Positions 49,801 through 57,214 of a DNA stretch of 64,000 bases are shown here, piece after piece (positions within the stretch are counted from its first letter, which is position 1; each line of letters starts with the position of its first letter). The stretch covers positions 1,178,001 through 1,242,000 of the forward strand of contig JAZGTN010000025.1 of NCBI GenBank assembly GCA_037783415.1, given 5' to 3'. A program made the translations under genes and the position numbers. Source of the stretch: Leptasterias polaris. Taxonomy: Eukaryota; Echinodermata; Asteroidea; Forcipulatida; Asteriidae. Under the pieces are notes generated by a model, which saw only the letters and a program-made list of their open reading frames with translations, was not told the origin of the DNA and did not search any database.

Positions 49801-52800
49801 ACGGCACCCTCCATTCCGTGCATGCGTGATTTGTACTGGTGCCCGGCGGAACACCACAGTACAGCGCTTCGTTCGTTCACCACTGACCATGTGCATGTCA
49901 TGATGTGTTGGGTGCAACACATTGGATGTAGTCACTTTAAAGTCTGATACCTTACCAACGATTTATACAGTGTTGAAATCGTATTAATGACGTATAGGTT
50001 GTATTCTTTCAACTCCACACAACCCTGTGTTGCATGGATTAAAAGTAACGTCTTGTTTCCACACGTCTTGCATGCTTCGTATGTTAAATTTTGACAACTT
50101 ATTTCATTTTTTCTATGGCAGCAAACATCGTGTAAAAAGAAGGTATGTGGAAATTTCTCGAAGGGGTTTCAAAGCCCAAACTGCCTGTTAAGCAATCTGC
50201 AAGTGAAAAACTTGCACAGGCGCAGAAGTATGAAAAAACAAGTAAACTTTTGGTGTGTTTTTGTTGCGTTTTGGATTGTTTTCTTCCCATAGTCATATGA
50301 CTTAGGTCTTGTAAAAAATGTTCCGGTCCAGTAAAAATTCTGAGCAACAAGCCCTGCGGTCTTGTGGATTTTTTCCCCAAATTCGAGCCCTGCTGAAAAA
50401 AATGTTCAAGTAATATTTACTGCTATTAAAAGCTTTCGCTCAAGAAATTCACACAACAACAAAAATTCACGATAGCTCTTAAAACATTGGCCCTGGAGAC
50501 ATTACCTGCATCTTTATCTGGTTCCCAGAAACACAACTGGTAAACCTAATGGATAACAGAGATCACCAGACTATTTTCATAGGACACAAGCCTCACTTTA
50601 TGTGGGTCATTTCCAACAGCTTGGGCTCCATCATCATTTTTGGAGCAGTGTACATTTTGCATGGTATTTCCAACATCAAATGAGGTCTAGAGCCAAAGAT
50701 GGAGCCTAGTCCGAGGTTTGGACAAAAGCCCTTTTACTCCCAGGGAGTAAACAGCGCCCTCAACTCACCTTGGGCTCTTATGATTAAGGCTGAGTGCGAT
50801 AGCGTTGATACATTCATTGTGGTTGATCACCAAATTAAAACCGTACTGCAGTCAGAAGAAAAAACAATAGAAAACAAACACACAAGTTAGTTGGTTTGAA
50901 AAATTTCTCCTAAAAAAAAATCAGACAAAGAACTTTTAACTCTGACCTTTGACCAACCTATTACTAAAACCACTACAGCCATTGTATTTGGCACAAGTGA
51001 TCTGAAGTAATTTTACTCTTGCAAAACACCAGCAAAGGAAGGAAACATATCTTGTTCAAATTATTTATACATACCAGTAACAAAGCATTAGAAAGTATTC
51101 AACGATTACATGTAAGCATCTCAACGCAAGGGAGGGTTCTACATCATGAAAACAACTTAACTTCATGATGAAATTGTGTTTGTTTGTCCCTGAGAGTTTC
51201 AGAGAAGTGTTGTTTTTGTTTTCAAACAAACGTGTCAATGTGAAGGTTACATGTATTTCTGCTGAAACAACCCTTTTGCACTTTGTGCCCGCAGGATGTC
51301 AAAGCACTGTGACTCATTTGTAAACATGGGATGTCATGCAATACTAATTTTTGTCAATGGATGATATACATTTTTCATTATTTGTACAATCTGTGTTATT
51401 TTCTGACACATTGTTGCTAGGGTAATTTGATGTGTTTTATATTTGTTGGGGTCAGATGAATTATACAAAACATTATGATAATTATTTCAATTTCGGCTCT
51501 GGCTATGGTCCTCGACTGCAGTGGCAGTGTTGAGGAATAGGCCTTTTCAGCAATCCAGCAAAAGTCACTGCCAAAGTCTGAGTAAGGGGACGTTCAGAAT
51601 AATCAATGTTTCACATTTTTTTTGAAATTGTTGGTGGGTTAAAATTAATTAATGAAAGTCAAAATTCAACCTTATTTCCATGGCCGACCTCTGTGCCCGA
51701 TGGAGGGATGGCAACAAATTTCCTCAACTACAAAGTTGCATGCTGGGAGCCTGGGAGGAGCCTGGGAGCCATTAAAAAAAACCTGAGCTGGGACTGTATT
51801 GATCTAAAATACCTGCTTTAATATTTGAGGCATAACATTGTTCTTCAGTGTATAGGGTACATCTGTCAATATTTAGGGGTGTGTGGGTGGGTCAAACCGA
51901 ATTTGAAATAAGATCTAAATTAGTAGGTTCGCATCCCACCCGAGTGATTTGCCTGTGTATTTTTTTTCACAGAACTCAGGAAAGTACTGAGTATACAGTG
52001 CTTAACACACATCGGTGTAGGGTAAAAACAAAATTATATTCATGTCCCCGATGCAAAATTAACATCTATTAAAGATCGAAATTGTTAAACATTGATTATT
52101 CTAAATGGCTCCTAAGATCCTCAATACCTGAAAATTCATAATTGCTCTGCAGCACATGATGCAGACATGAACGTCGTCCCTCGTAATGGCAAGATGGTTC
52201 GGGGACCCGCCAGTCCTGGTGCTCTTCCTTGTGTTTCTGACACTACTCGATGACTTTGGCTTGGGGAGAGTTTCTAGCTGCTCTTCAAACCTGGTATGGT
52301 AGAGATTCACACACAATAAAAGACAAAGTGAGAAGTCTGGGAACAAGTCCATTGTTGATGATGTGAATGACGAGCGACCTATATGCCCCCATTTGGATGC
52401 CGGTACTGCATACTCCTAAGGAGTTGAGAAGGTATTACCAGAGCTGCCAACAATTGCATCTTGCAATCAGGGAGGTTTAATACAACAATCACGGAGATAT
52501 GTAGAATTACTTATAATATAATAGAGACAAAGTTTCCATAATCAGGGAGATTATAATTTTCCATTATTTCCACAATTTTATGATTTTTTTTCCCAGGTTG
52601 GTTTTGTTTCATTAAAAAGCTACAGGATGAGAGTTATTTTACTCTTCCCCCAATCAATGGTGTACATTCCCTTTAAGCCTATTTCAGACATAGTGCTCAT
52701 TACATGTATGTGACATGGTGTGCATCCACTCCCCCCTCCCCCCTCCCCCCTCCCCCTCCCCCTCCCACTGTGTTCTGGGAATTTCAGGAGTTCTTTTGAG

Positions 52801-55800
52801 GATTTTCGGGGGGGGGGGGGGGGGGGGTTACGGGTACTTCTGTACAAGAGGGGAAGAGTGTGCTGGAGTATAGGATTATTTGGAGGGGGGGGGGGGTAGG
52901 TTTGGTTGGCTCCTTCTGCCACAGTGTAATTATGGGAGGGAAGCAAGACCAGTAGAAGCATTCAACTCGTGATGATCAGGCAACCGGACTATAACTGAAA
53001 GTGCGTTTGGATTCAAAAACTCCACTGATAAACTTCCTTTCACTTCTATATAGATTGATTCTTGTTAATGAGTAAAATAATAACGTTTTTGTTTTTCTTA
53101 GGACTTCTAGGCACTGAGGGGATGTTATTCTTGTGTGACCACTTCTTCTTTCGGTTTTAATTTCTGTCCCAACACTCACTTGCTTTTTAACTTTTTTAAA
53201 ACTAGTTAAGAATGAGGTCAGTTTGCTTTCTGGAAAGAAGAACGCAGAGGGAAATGGATTTGACGTACTTTCTGTTTCATGTCTAAATCAAAACAAATAT
53301 CCCAGTATTTTTTTTTTTAACTGTGGTGCATTCTGGACCCAAATTTTGGAAGATTGGCCTAAGAACAATAAATTAACGAGGTCCTCAGAATGTTTTTACT
53401 TGGTGTTGATCTTTGGTTTTAAAAGCCCTACTGTGCAATCTAGGGCATTATAAATTGTTTTTTTTCTTTATGTGTTTGTGGATCTGATCTGAAGTATAAT
53501 TTTTCTAAAATATAAATTGGGTTGTTTTTTTGCCGCAATACACCCCTATCGACCCACAATTTGCACATTATGGTCCCGATACGCTAGCTTTTTCATGGGG
53601 AGAACCCTGATGCATTACTCATAGACTGGATATTTGTCAAATTCATAAATGCGAAGCACAGCATAAAATATATATGATTCCTAAACCAGAAAAAATGTAT
53701 TTTTTTTTTTTCTCTCTTCTTATTGTATTTTTTTAAATATTTGTTGAATTTTTCTGAGGTGGCTTGGAATTGAAAAAGCTGAAGTATATAGTTTGGAAAA
53801 ACACTAGAAGGCAGGACTTATTCAATTTCGGGTTAATGGCCAACTGCCAGTGTTGGGGGGGGGGGGGGGAGCAACAATGTAGCATACAATACATGTAACT
53901 TAATTTATTTTCCCCATATCTCTAGACAAAACATGTTCACAAAGTGACATTGATGCTATTTCAATTTGTCTTGACATGTTTACTTCTTGCCACTTTGACC
54001 CAGATTTTTGACCCCCCCCCCCCCCCCCCCCCCCCAAGGAAAATAACCCCAACAACACCACTTTTAAGCTTAAGTACATTCTTTGCCCCTCACCTGCACC
54101 CCACAAAATGTAGAGTCTGGCGCCACCACTGTTGAGTGCTAAGTAAAATGACTGAATTCTAGTCAGGTACTTCAAACTCTGTGATGTTCACGTACATGTA
54201 GGACAAAGCACATGTATAGTGTATTACACTCAGTGCTTTCCAAGTCCCGCGGACAAAATAAATCCACACGTTCCTCCAGAATAAAGTATGTCCTTGTGCA
54301 TAAGACGTCACTTCAGTAGGGCGCCCTCCACAAAGGTCAAAGGACGGTTTCTCATTGGCCCATCCTGTGCACTGCGCGTTCACAGCTGGCGTGCCCATTA
54401 TTCATCATCCCTATTGCACTTAAGACGCTGGTGGGATGACATCAATACATAAGACCTACTCTAACCCAAAGTATCAGTGAATTTTTCCACATGGCCCTTG
54501 AAAAACTCTGAGTAATCAAAGCTTCATGGAAACAAAAAAATTAATAAAGAACAATGAAAATTAGAAAACTCACGTCATTGCTTTGTTGAGCCATTGTAAG
54601 TATTCAACCAGTACATCTAGGCCCTTGTTCTCCTCATTCAAGAACTCACGTACCCACCTAAGAACATAAACATTGTCAGATTTATTTTTCTCAGTGAAAA
54701 CTTTAAGGGGAATTAAAAGAAGAGGAGGAAGAAGGGTAAGGATGGATTTAACAGAAACCAGAAGATATGGAAGAAATATGGAAGAAATATATACTGGCTG
54801 ACCTCCATCAACCACCAAGGAAAATTACCAGAAGGACTAGTTCTTATTAGAACTAAATTCTACTCAAGAGAAAGAAGATTAACCCCATCGTGTTGCCACA
54901 AACCGCAAACCATGTCGTTACTCAGCCATGCAATGTCACAAAACTTCAAAACCTACCAACCAAAAACACAACAAAAAATCTAACAGCCATAACACAACAA
55001 CAACAAAACTACCAACCAAAAACACAACAACAAACATAACAGCCAAAACACAACAACAAACAAAACAAACAAAACACAACAACAACAAACCTAACAGCCA
55101 AATCATGACAACAACAAACCTAACAAAGAAATGATATTTGGCCTTTATAAAAAAAGGTATGACAGTTTTATTGAGCACAAGAGCTGACCTAATCGATTCA
55201 TTTATATGGTGTATGGTTTAATAGACTTTTCAGGCTATTTAGTCACAGTTTTTCTTCTTTTTGTCAAAGGAAAAAAAAACCATAGAAGTCAGACTAAAGT
55301 AGGAAGAGTATCATGCCTGCTAACTGCAAAATCACAACAACAACAAACAAGCAAAAGACCAAAAGACCTAGCAGAGGTGTTCTTCGGCCTGGAGAACACG
55401 GCAAGTGTAGGAATTAGAGAGGGCCCAAAGTGGACCAAGCAAAAAGACACAAACTTACAGCAGGAAAGAAAAGACAAGGGGGGTAACAAAATGATGAAAA
55501 TAACTTACTGTATACTATTTGTCCGTAATGAAATTTCCAAATCTCTGAGATTCTGTGTTGACGTATCAAATATCTTCTTTCTTTGGCGCTGAAAACATAC
55601 AAAATATGTAGTAAAGAAGTACATTATTAAAACAGGCCTTAGAGTGTGATCTTTCAAGTGTGTTTTTGTAAGAAATTTGGCTTGGGTCAATTGTACAATG
55701 AAAACAGTACTCATTTAAACTTTGGTATTATAGGGAGCATGACAAAAATGGTGGTACCACAATGGATGTTCCTTTTAATTTTATTTGTGTTATTATTGGT

Positions 55801-57131
55801 AGTAGTATTCTTGTATGGGTAAAACATAAACAAAATTCTTCATCACTGATGCAAATTTAACATCTGTTAAAAACCATTGTGACACATTGCCACAATAAAG
55901 GATTTGAACAGCCTCTAGCTACTGGGCAAGTTCAGTGGTCTAGTGGTAAGACATCTGCTCTAGAATGGCAAAGGTCACATCGGTATAACATTCTTTATGC
56001 CCAATGCAAATTTAACCTCTATTAAAAGAGTAATTTTATTGAGGCCCATTTTAATGTACGATGATCACCTCTGCATGGAACCATTACATGTTTTCTCAAG
56101 CTTTGAGAATTTCTTGACCTGATTTCTACCAACCTTTGATGTGTTTCCTGGCTCCATGACCCTTTTGATTCGAATAATATAATGATCAGGTGGATCCTTC
56201 GCTGACACTTTCTCCTGAAAAAAAACCCCAACAACAACAGCACAATTTAATTAATGTATTCCCAAACCCAAACAATTAATTATTTTTGTGCATAAATTGT
56301 CAAATTGAAGTGGTTTTAGAAATTGGGTTCTGTACCAAATTTCATAGGGTAGAAAAATATTGCTCCACAAAATTCTGTCACAGAAAAACATGCGGGGCGC
56401 CAGTTAATTGAAAGTCCACGAATATTGGCTGATAAAATATCTAGGAAGCAAAATTGCTCAACTAATATGAAAAGTCACCCAACACAAGGCCAAAGAGCCA
56501 CTCTAAGGTGAATATTACTAGAAAAAAGGAAAATTTGAAAAGAGAGAAGGTATCTGTTGACAGGGCACGGTTTCATCCAGCAATTTTGCAGAGCAAAATA
56601 TTTAAACTGAACATGTTTTGTGCACACTGAATGCTAAAATTGAGTAGCAACTCCTGATTTTTGAGTAGCAACTGATGCATTTTGTGTAGCAATATGCTAT
56701 ACAAGGGAAATCGTTCGCTGGTTTACATTCCTCTTAAAACTGGAATAGATTGCAAGATAGTGGAAACCGAAAACAAGATGTATACAGGTAGGGAGTTCAA
56801 AAGTGCAGCAGTACATGGGGAAAAATGTTATAGTATCTCACACTATTGGCATGTGGAACAGATACAGTGAAGGGGTAAGAAGATGTGGCAAAGTGGATGC
56901 TACGAGAGTGAAGGTACGTACAGAAGGGACAACTAATGAGACCTGCACACATACCATGAAAACATCTAAAGAAGAGACTTAATAACGAGACAGAGCGTCT
57001 TAATATTTGTTGGAAGAAACCAATGTACTTAAAAGTTTCTAAATTACCTGATCACAGATAAGGTCCCATTTCTTATCGTCTTCATACTGGCGGAGGAGTC
57101 TTGCCTTCTCAGGAGGCAAATCCATCTGTGC
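31156..57131 (-). CDS. Formin-like protein, FMNL/FRL family (26 coding exons)
   Basis: An actin nucleator and elongator of the FMNL group. The joined exons give 1004 codons plus stop with consistent phases. Numbered from the first certain exon: GTPase-binding and DID/FH3 region (about 1-285; [97 protein letters not shown]); coiled coil (about 285-390); a glycine-rich tract (about 389-470); FH1 with proline runs of 12, 8, 7 and 4 (about 474-528); FH2 (about 530-905; [40 protein letters not shown]); and DAD (about 945-985; [11 protein letters not shown] then a basic stretch). In the family, DID-DAD contact holds the protein closed until a Rho-type GTPase binds, and FH1 feeds profilin-actin to FH2. 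DDVHVCIMC and [15 protein letters not shown] separate it from DIAPH. Vertebrate FMNLs begin MGN with an N-myristoylated Gly and a GELEERF segment; neither was found, so the extreme N-terminus is open. Confidence 0.93.
31577..31667 (-). CDS. FMNL exon 26 (DAD core)
   Basis: Encodes [20 protein letters not shown] then [10 protein letters not shown], the autoregulatory DAD motif. Donor GTAGGC, acceptor GTACCAG. Confidence 0.9.
31668..32625. other. FMNL intron 25
   Basis: Holds a MITE fragment at about 32,280-32,510 (CCACAGGTTTGTTATTTTAT...AACATGAACACTGTCTG), related to the elements at 34.85 and 60.5 kb. Nothing else was recognised. Confidence 0.5.
32626..32703 (-). CDS. FMNL exon 25
   Basis: Encodes [20 protein letters not shown] and EKKVNQ, an Ala/Lys-rich helix between FH2 and DAD. 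Donor GTAGGT, acceptor TTAACAG. Phase 0 at both ends, so it could be skipped without a frame change. Confidence 0.82.
32812..32995. repeat. TGCTAAGCA palindromic MITE
   Basis: Contains GCTAAGCATATAACTAAAT, TTGCTTAGCAAAAACAGGTT, ACCAGCCACAATGCATTGTG and GTGCTTAGCAGAGAAATTTG. Same family as 28,396-28,590. Confidence 0.6.
33150..33640 (-). repeat. Element ending in GCGCTATATAAATGC plus TTATTATT tail
   Basis: Read on the minus strand it ends with GAGCGTCTTTTTAGGCGG, then TTTTGGCGCTATATAAATGC and a TTATT-type simple tail (33,152-33,173). Similar ends occur at about 58,115-58,160 and 61,155-61,190. The body includes TTGTTCCAGAGGGATGCAGC on the plus strand. It is a dispersed repeat of unknown class. 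Confidence 0.6.
33754..33792 (-). CDS. FMNL exon 24
   Basis: A 39-nt exon encoding [13 protein letters not shown], the coiled tail of FH2. Acceptor TTTTCAG, donor GTGAAA (weaker than the others). Phase 0 at both ends. Confidence 0.82.
34446..34547 (-). CDS. FMNL exon 23 (FH2 end)
   Basis: Encodes [20 protein letters not shown] and [14 protein letters not shown], the typical FH2 C-terminal GENP and F..RF..AYK motifs. Acceptor TTTACAG, donor GTATCC. Confidence 0.92.
34666..34755 (+). repeat. Dispersed repeat related to 37,368-37,455
   Basis: CTTGGTAACGTTTTCCAGCG through TCAACTGCACGGGTTGTG to GGCACAACTGTGCTCAGA recurs in intron 19 with a few changes. Confidence 0.65.
34851..35225. mobile_element. 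MITE with 12-bp perfect inverted ends TTAAAGGCACTG
   Basis: A 375-bp element starting TTAAAGGCACTG and ending CAGTGCCTTTAA. The next bases (GTTTGGTAATT / AATTACCAAAC) are also inverted. The inner sequence (CTGTGAAAATTTGGGCTCAA, CAACAGCTCTCCGTTGCTCG) recurs near 60.1-60.9 kb. It is non-coding and sits in FMNL intron 22. Confidence 0.78.
35538..35701 (-). CDS. FMNL exon 22 (FH2)
   Basis: Encodes [20 protein letters not shown] through [20 protein letters not shown] to KKAQ. Donor GTAACC, acceptor CTCCAG. Confidence 0.9.
35827..35956 (-). CDS. FMNL exon 21 (FH2)
   Basis: Encodes [20 protein letters not shown], then [20 protein letters not shown] and SA. TKSTDR..TLLHY is a hallmark of FMNL/DIAPH FH2 domains. 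Donor GTATGG, acceptor TTTGCAG. Confidence 0.93.
36640..36860 (-). repeat. Second tRNA-like SINE family
   Basis: Minus strand: TGGTCTAGTGGTAAGACA (A box), CTGCTCTAGAATTGCAAAGG, GGTTCAAATCCCACCC (B box), then a body with TTTTTCACAGGACTCTGAAA. Related copies are at about 51,925-52,075 and 55,925-56,035. The acceptor-stem pairing looks poor, so it is a SINE and not a tRNA gene. Confidence 0.65.
37087..37167 (-). pseudogene. Relic partial copy of FMNL exon 20 and its donor
   Basis: This segment repeats 37,207-37,286 at an offset of 120 bp (GTTTAACAGTGCCTAATGAT; AACTTCGTAATTT; CATAAGCAGCC). The real copy covers the last part of exon 20 and its GTGAGT donor. In the relic the donor reads TTGAGT and the frame has a stop, so it is a dead tandem duplicate. 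Confidence 0.7.
37246..37326 (-). CDS. FMNL exon 20 (FH2 signature)
   Basis: Encodes [20 protein letters not shown] and KLQSLDT, the most conserved FH2 stretch (GNY.N....GAAYGF.L..L). Donor GTGAGT, acceptor GTTACAG. Confidence 0.95.
37368..37455 (+). repeat. Dispersed repeat related to 34,666-34,755
   Basis: CTTGGTAACATTTTCCAGTG through TCAACTGCACAGGTTGTG to GACACAAGTGTGCACAGA; the same orientation as its relative. Confidence 0.65.
37936..38004 (-). CDS. FMNL exon 19 (FH2)
   Basis: Encodes [20 protein letters not shown] and ILE. Donor GTAAAG, acceptor CTGCCAG. Phase 0 at both ends. Confidence 0.92.
38166..38252 (-). CDS. FMNL exon 18 (FH2)
   Basis: Encodes [20 protein letters not shown] and ADTVLAIKP. 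Donor GTGAGT, acceptor TCCACAG. Confidence 0.92.
38761..38908 (-). CDS. FMNL exon 17 (FH2)
   Basis: Encodes [20 protein letters not shown], then [20 protein letters not shown] and [10 protein letters not shown]; matches the FLP..E...L..YE...P...L..EDR pattern of formins. Donor GTAAGA, acceptor TTTCAG. Confidence 0.93.
39035..39330 (+). repeat. SINE copy, diverged
   Basis: GTCATGGCCGAGGAGTG, then CAGAGTGTGGGTTCGAATCC, CATTGAGCAAGATACTTTAT and TTCCTCGGGCTTACAGTGA follow the layout of the tRNA-Leu-derived SINE, here without the TTATT tail. It lies in FMNL intron 16. Confidence 0.65.
39560..39765 (-). CDS. FMNL exon 16 (FH2)
   Basis: Encodes [20 protein letters not shown] through [20 protein letters not shown] and [23 protein letters not shown] and LLEPNR.QN are standard FH2 lasso/linker motifs. 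Donor GTATGG, acceptor TTCGAAG. Confidence 0.93.
39880..40045. repeat. TGCTAAGCA palindromic MITE
   Basis: CTAAACTTTATAGAGTAGCC, AAGCAGAAAAGTATGCTTAC, ACTGGTGTCCTGC and TTCTGCTTAGCAGAG; same family as 28,396-28,590. It lies in FMNL intron 15. Confidence 0.6.
40327..40451 (-). CDS. FMNL exon 15 (FH2 start)
   Basis: Encodes [20 protein letters not shown], then [20 protein letters not shown] and [18 protein letters not shown] is the opening FH2 block. Donor GTAGGC, acceptor TTCTTCAG. Confidence 0.95.
40859..40878 (+). repeat. Poly-C run of 20 followed by an A-rich stretch
   Basis: Twenty consecutive C, then AAAAAAAAACAAAAACAAAA. It lies in FMNL intron 14. Its length is likely variable and may be misassembled. 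Confidence 0.8.
41090..41248 (-). CDS. FMNL exon 14 (FH1)
   Basis: Encodes Leu, twelve Pro, LEITT, eight Pro, FGGA, seven Pro, GA, four Pro, then [10 protein letters not shown]. These runs are the profilin-binding FH1. Acceptor TTGAACAG, donor GTAAGT. Confidence 0.92.
41303..41475. repeat. TGCTAAGCA palindromic MITE next to a SINE fragment
   Basis: GGGCCAAATTTCATAGAGCT, GGTTACCAGCTAAAACACTA, ACTGGTATCCCGCTAAA, AAGCAGCTGCTTAAGCAGCT. It is followed to about 41,530 by a minus-strand SINE head piece (CACGACCGGGATTTGAACC). Both sit in the 350-bp intron between the Gly-rich and FH1 exons. Confidence 0.6.
41599..41920 (-). CDS. FMNL exon 13 (coiled-coil end and glycine-rich tract)
   Basis: Starts [20 protein letters not shown], continuing the coiled coil, then about 80 residues almost entirely Gly and Pro ([10 protein letters not shown] repeats, a run of ten Gly, GGFGG), and ends PPPPDN. 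The tract precedes FH1 and is rich in Gly where FMNLs usually have Pro. The opposite strand in one frame reads as a perfect FH1-like polyproline. Donor GTAAGT, acceptor AACACAG. The frame is fixed by both neighbours. Confidence 0.88.
42428..42530 (-). repeat. Tandem duplication covering the exon 12 donor
   Basis: A 50-bp segment (42,428-42,477) is repeated without visible change at 42,481-42,530, a period of 53 bp. It includes the last 13 nt of exon 12 and its donor (GTATGG). The extra donor lies 53 nt downstream of the real one and its use would shift the frame. Confidence 0.9.
42518..42619 (-). CDS. FMNL exon 12 (coiled coil)
   Basis: Encodes [20 protein letters not shown] and [14 protein letters not shown], with heptad-like leucines. 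Acceptor CTCTAG, donor GTATGG (duplicated downstream). The phase fits exons 11 and 13. Confidence 0.85.
42620..44415. other. FMNL intron 11
   Basis: A 1.8-kb intron. No exon or clear mobile element was recognised. A short GGGATTCGAACCACGG word at 44,257 is a tRNA-like B-box remnant. Confidence 0.45.
44416..44565 (-). CDS. FMNL exon 11
   Basis: Encodes [40 protein letters not shown] and [10 protein letters not shown], the FMNL-specific link from DID to coiled coil ([16 protein letters not shown]). Donor GTAAAC, acceptor TCCCCAG. Confidence 0.94.
44866..44950 (-). repeat. tRNA-like remnant
   Basis: Minus strand: ATGGCTCCTTTGGTAGAGTG (A box) and TCGCAGGTTCAAATGCA (B box). The stem ends do not pair convincingly. 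Probably a SINE head or tRNA pseudogene in FMNL intron 10. Confidence 0.4.
45362..45472 (-). CDS. FMNL exon 10 (DID)
   Basis: Encodes [20 protein letters not shown] and [33 protein letters not shown] is diagnostic for FMNL. Donor GTGAGT, acceptor TTTGCAG. Confidence 0.95.
45482..45526. repeat. Two-copy tandem repeat, about 22-bp unit
   Basis: ACAAACAAACACCCAAATGA is present twice in tandem, 10 bp upstream of the exon 10 acceptor on the transcript side. On the transcript it reads TTTG-rich and so may add to the polypyrimidine tract. Confidence 0.65.
46713..46860. repeat. Palindromic MITE with CGATTTCACAAAG ends, copy 1
   Basis: 148 bp, with ends GAGTCGATTTCACAAAGCAC and CTCTTTGTGAAATCGAGCCC. 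The inner part has ATGGTGATTTGTATTGTGAC. A second copy in reverse orientation lies at 58,425-58,571. Confidence 0.75.
46982..47059 (-). CDS. FMNL exon 9 (DID)
   Basis: Encodes [20 protein letters not shown] and TNIDFM. Donor GTAAGA, acceptor TTGTCAG. Phase 0 at both ends. Confidence 0.93.
47196..47500 (+). repeat. SINE copy with intact tRNA-Leu-like head
   Basis: GCCGTGGCCGAGTGGTCAAG, CACCAGACTCAAGCTCTGGT, TCTTAAGCAAGACACTTTAC, then AACCCTTATAAGGTGCTACA near the end. It lies in FMNL intron 8, antisense to the gene. The B box is damaged (GAGTCTTGGTC), so it is not a functional tRNA. Confidence 0.75.
47979..48072 (-). CDS. FMNL exon 8 (DID)
   Basis: Encodes [20 protein letters not shown] and [11 protein letters not shown], among the best conserved armadillo segments of FMNL/DIAPH. 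Donor GTGAGT, acceptor ATTCCAG. Confidence 0.96.
49037..49335. repeat. TGCTAAGCA palindromic MITE, two joined pieces
   Basis: CACTTTCATAGAGCTGTTTG...CTGGTAACCTGTTTCTGCTC...TTTATGAAACTGGGCAGCAG, then GAAACCAGTCAGAGATGG to TGCTATGAAATTTGGCCCAG. Confidence 0.55.
49452..50393. mobile_element. Candidate element with AGGGCTCGAA(A)TT inverted ends
   Basis: The left end AGGGCTCGAAATTAACACTG and right end CCAAATTCGAGCCCT face each other over 0.94 kb. CACTGGACCGCAGGCCC and CAAGTCCGGCGGTCTTGTG near the left end recur at about 46,418-46,500, and AAGCCCTG..GT..TGTGGATTTTT near the right end recurs at about 46,907-46,930, so a shorter, decayed relative lies there. The middle has a CpG-rich block (49,660-49,880). 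No transposase was recognised. Confidence 0.5.
50769..50845 (-). CDS. FMNL exon 7 (DID)
   Basis: Encodes [20 protein letters not shown] and NHKSP plus a split Arg codon. Donor GTGAGT, acceptor CTGCAG. Confidence 0.94.
50846..52127. other. FMNL intron 6
   Basis: A 1.3-kb intron. Apart from a second-family SINE body at about 51,925-52,075, no recognised content. Confidence 0.45.
51925..52075 (+). repeat. Second tRNA-like SINE family, partial
   Basis: AGGTTCGCATCCCACCCGAG (B box side), TTCACAGAACTCAGGAAAGT, ACTGAGTATACAGTGCTTAA and CCCGATGCAAAATTAACATC match the minus-strand SINE at 36.7 kb. Confidence 0.6.
52128..52290 (-). CDS. FMNL exon 6 (DID and Ser/Arg-rich loop)
   Basis: Encodes [40 protein letters not shown] and [14 protein letters not shown]. 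The [15 protein letters not shown] block is FMNL-specific; the preceding basic/Ser loop is variable in the family. Donor GTATTG, acceptor ATACCAG. Confidence 0.95.
52291..54573. other. FMNL intron 5
   Basis: A 2.3-kb intron with unusual G/C homopolymers: a run of 20 G at 52,808-52,827, a CCCCCT tandem at about 52,731-52,766, a G run at about 53,857-53,869, 24 C at 54,012-54,035, and the CRE-MITE relative at 54,287-54,459. No exon was seen. Confidence 0.55.
54287..54459. repeat. CRE-bearing MITE, diverged copy
   Basis: TTGTGCATAAGACGTCACTT, AGTAGGGCGCCCTCCACAAA, CTCATTGGCCCATCCTGTGC and GATGACATCAATACATAAGA align with 5544-5718. Both CRE palindromes are mutated here (AGACGTCA, TGACATCA) and the YY1-like word is lost. 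Confidence 0.65.
54574..54657 (-). CDS. FMNL exon 5 (GBD/DID)
   Basis: Encodes [20 protein letters not shown] and QWLNKAM, almost the same as vertebrate FMNL2 here. Donor GTGAGT, acceptor GTTCTTAG. Confidence 0.96.
54950..55130 (+). repeat. ACAACAA-rich low-complexity repeat
   Basis: Irregular tandem units of AACACAACAACAAAC and CTAACAGCCA in FMNL intron 4. The transcript side is T-rich. Confidence 0.75.
55509..55588 (-). CDS. FMNL exon 4 (GBD)
   Basis: Encodes [20 protein letters not shown] and LRTNSI plus a split Gln codon. [14 protein letters not shown] matches FMNL. Donor GTAAGT, acceptor TTTTCAG. Confidence 0.94.
55925..56035 (+). repeat. Second tRNA-like SINE family, partial
   Basis: TCAGTGGTCTAGTGGTAAGA, CATCTGCTCTAGAATGGCAA, AGGTCACATCGG, then CCAATGCAAATTTAACCTCT. 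The body is internally deleted. Confidence 0.55.
56134..56214 (-). CDS. FMNL exon 3 (GBD)
   Basis: Encodes [20 protein letters not shown] and EPGNTSK, matching the family pattern ER..VK.PP..YI..LK. Donor GTTGGT, acceptor TTTTCAG. Confidence 0.88.
57048..57131 (-). CDS. FMNL exon 2 (first certain coding exon, GBD)
   Basis: Encodes [20 protein letters not shown] and KWDLICDQ, close to the [29 protein letters not shown] block. Donor GTAATT, acceptor CTCCAG. It begins in phase 0, so an upstream exon ending on a whole codon is required unless Met3 is the start. Confidence 0.95.
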
Positions 57132-57214
57132 CTGGAGTAAAAAAGGACCAAGAAAGAAGGAAAATTGTCTTTATTTTTACGATTCAGTCATGGGCACTAA
57201 GAAACAGAATTGTA

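Larger units (their letters stand above)
48073..50768. other. FMNL intron 7
   Basis: A 2.7-kb intron. It holds two TGCTAAGCA-family pieces (49,037-49,335) and a composite element at 49,452-50,393. No exon was seen. Confidence 0.5.

Noticed and set aside
31156..57131. Assigning the formin to DIAPH (mDia)
   Set aside because: [25 protein letters not shown] and [16 protein letters not shown] are FMNL signatures. The DAD reads DGAIENII, as in FMNL.
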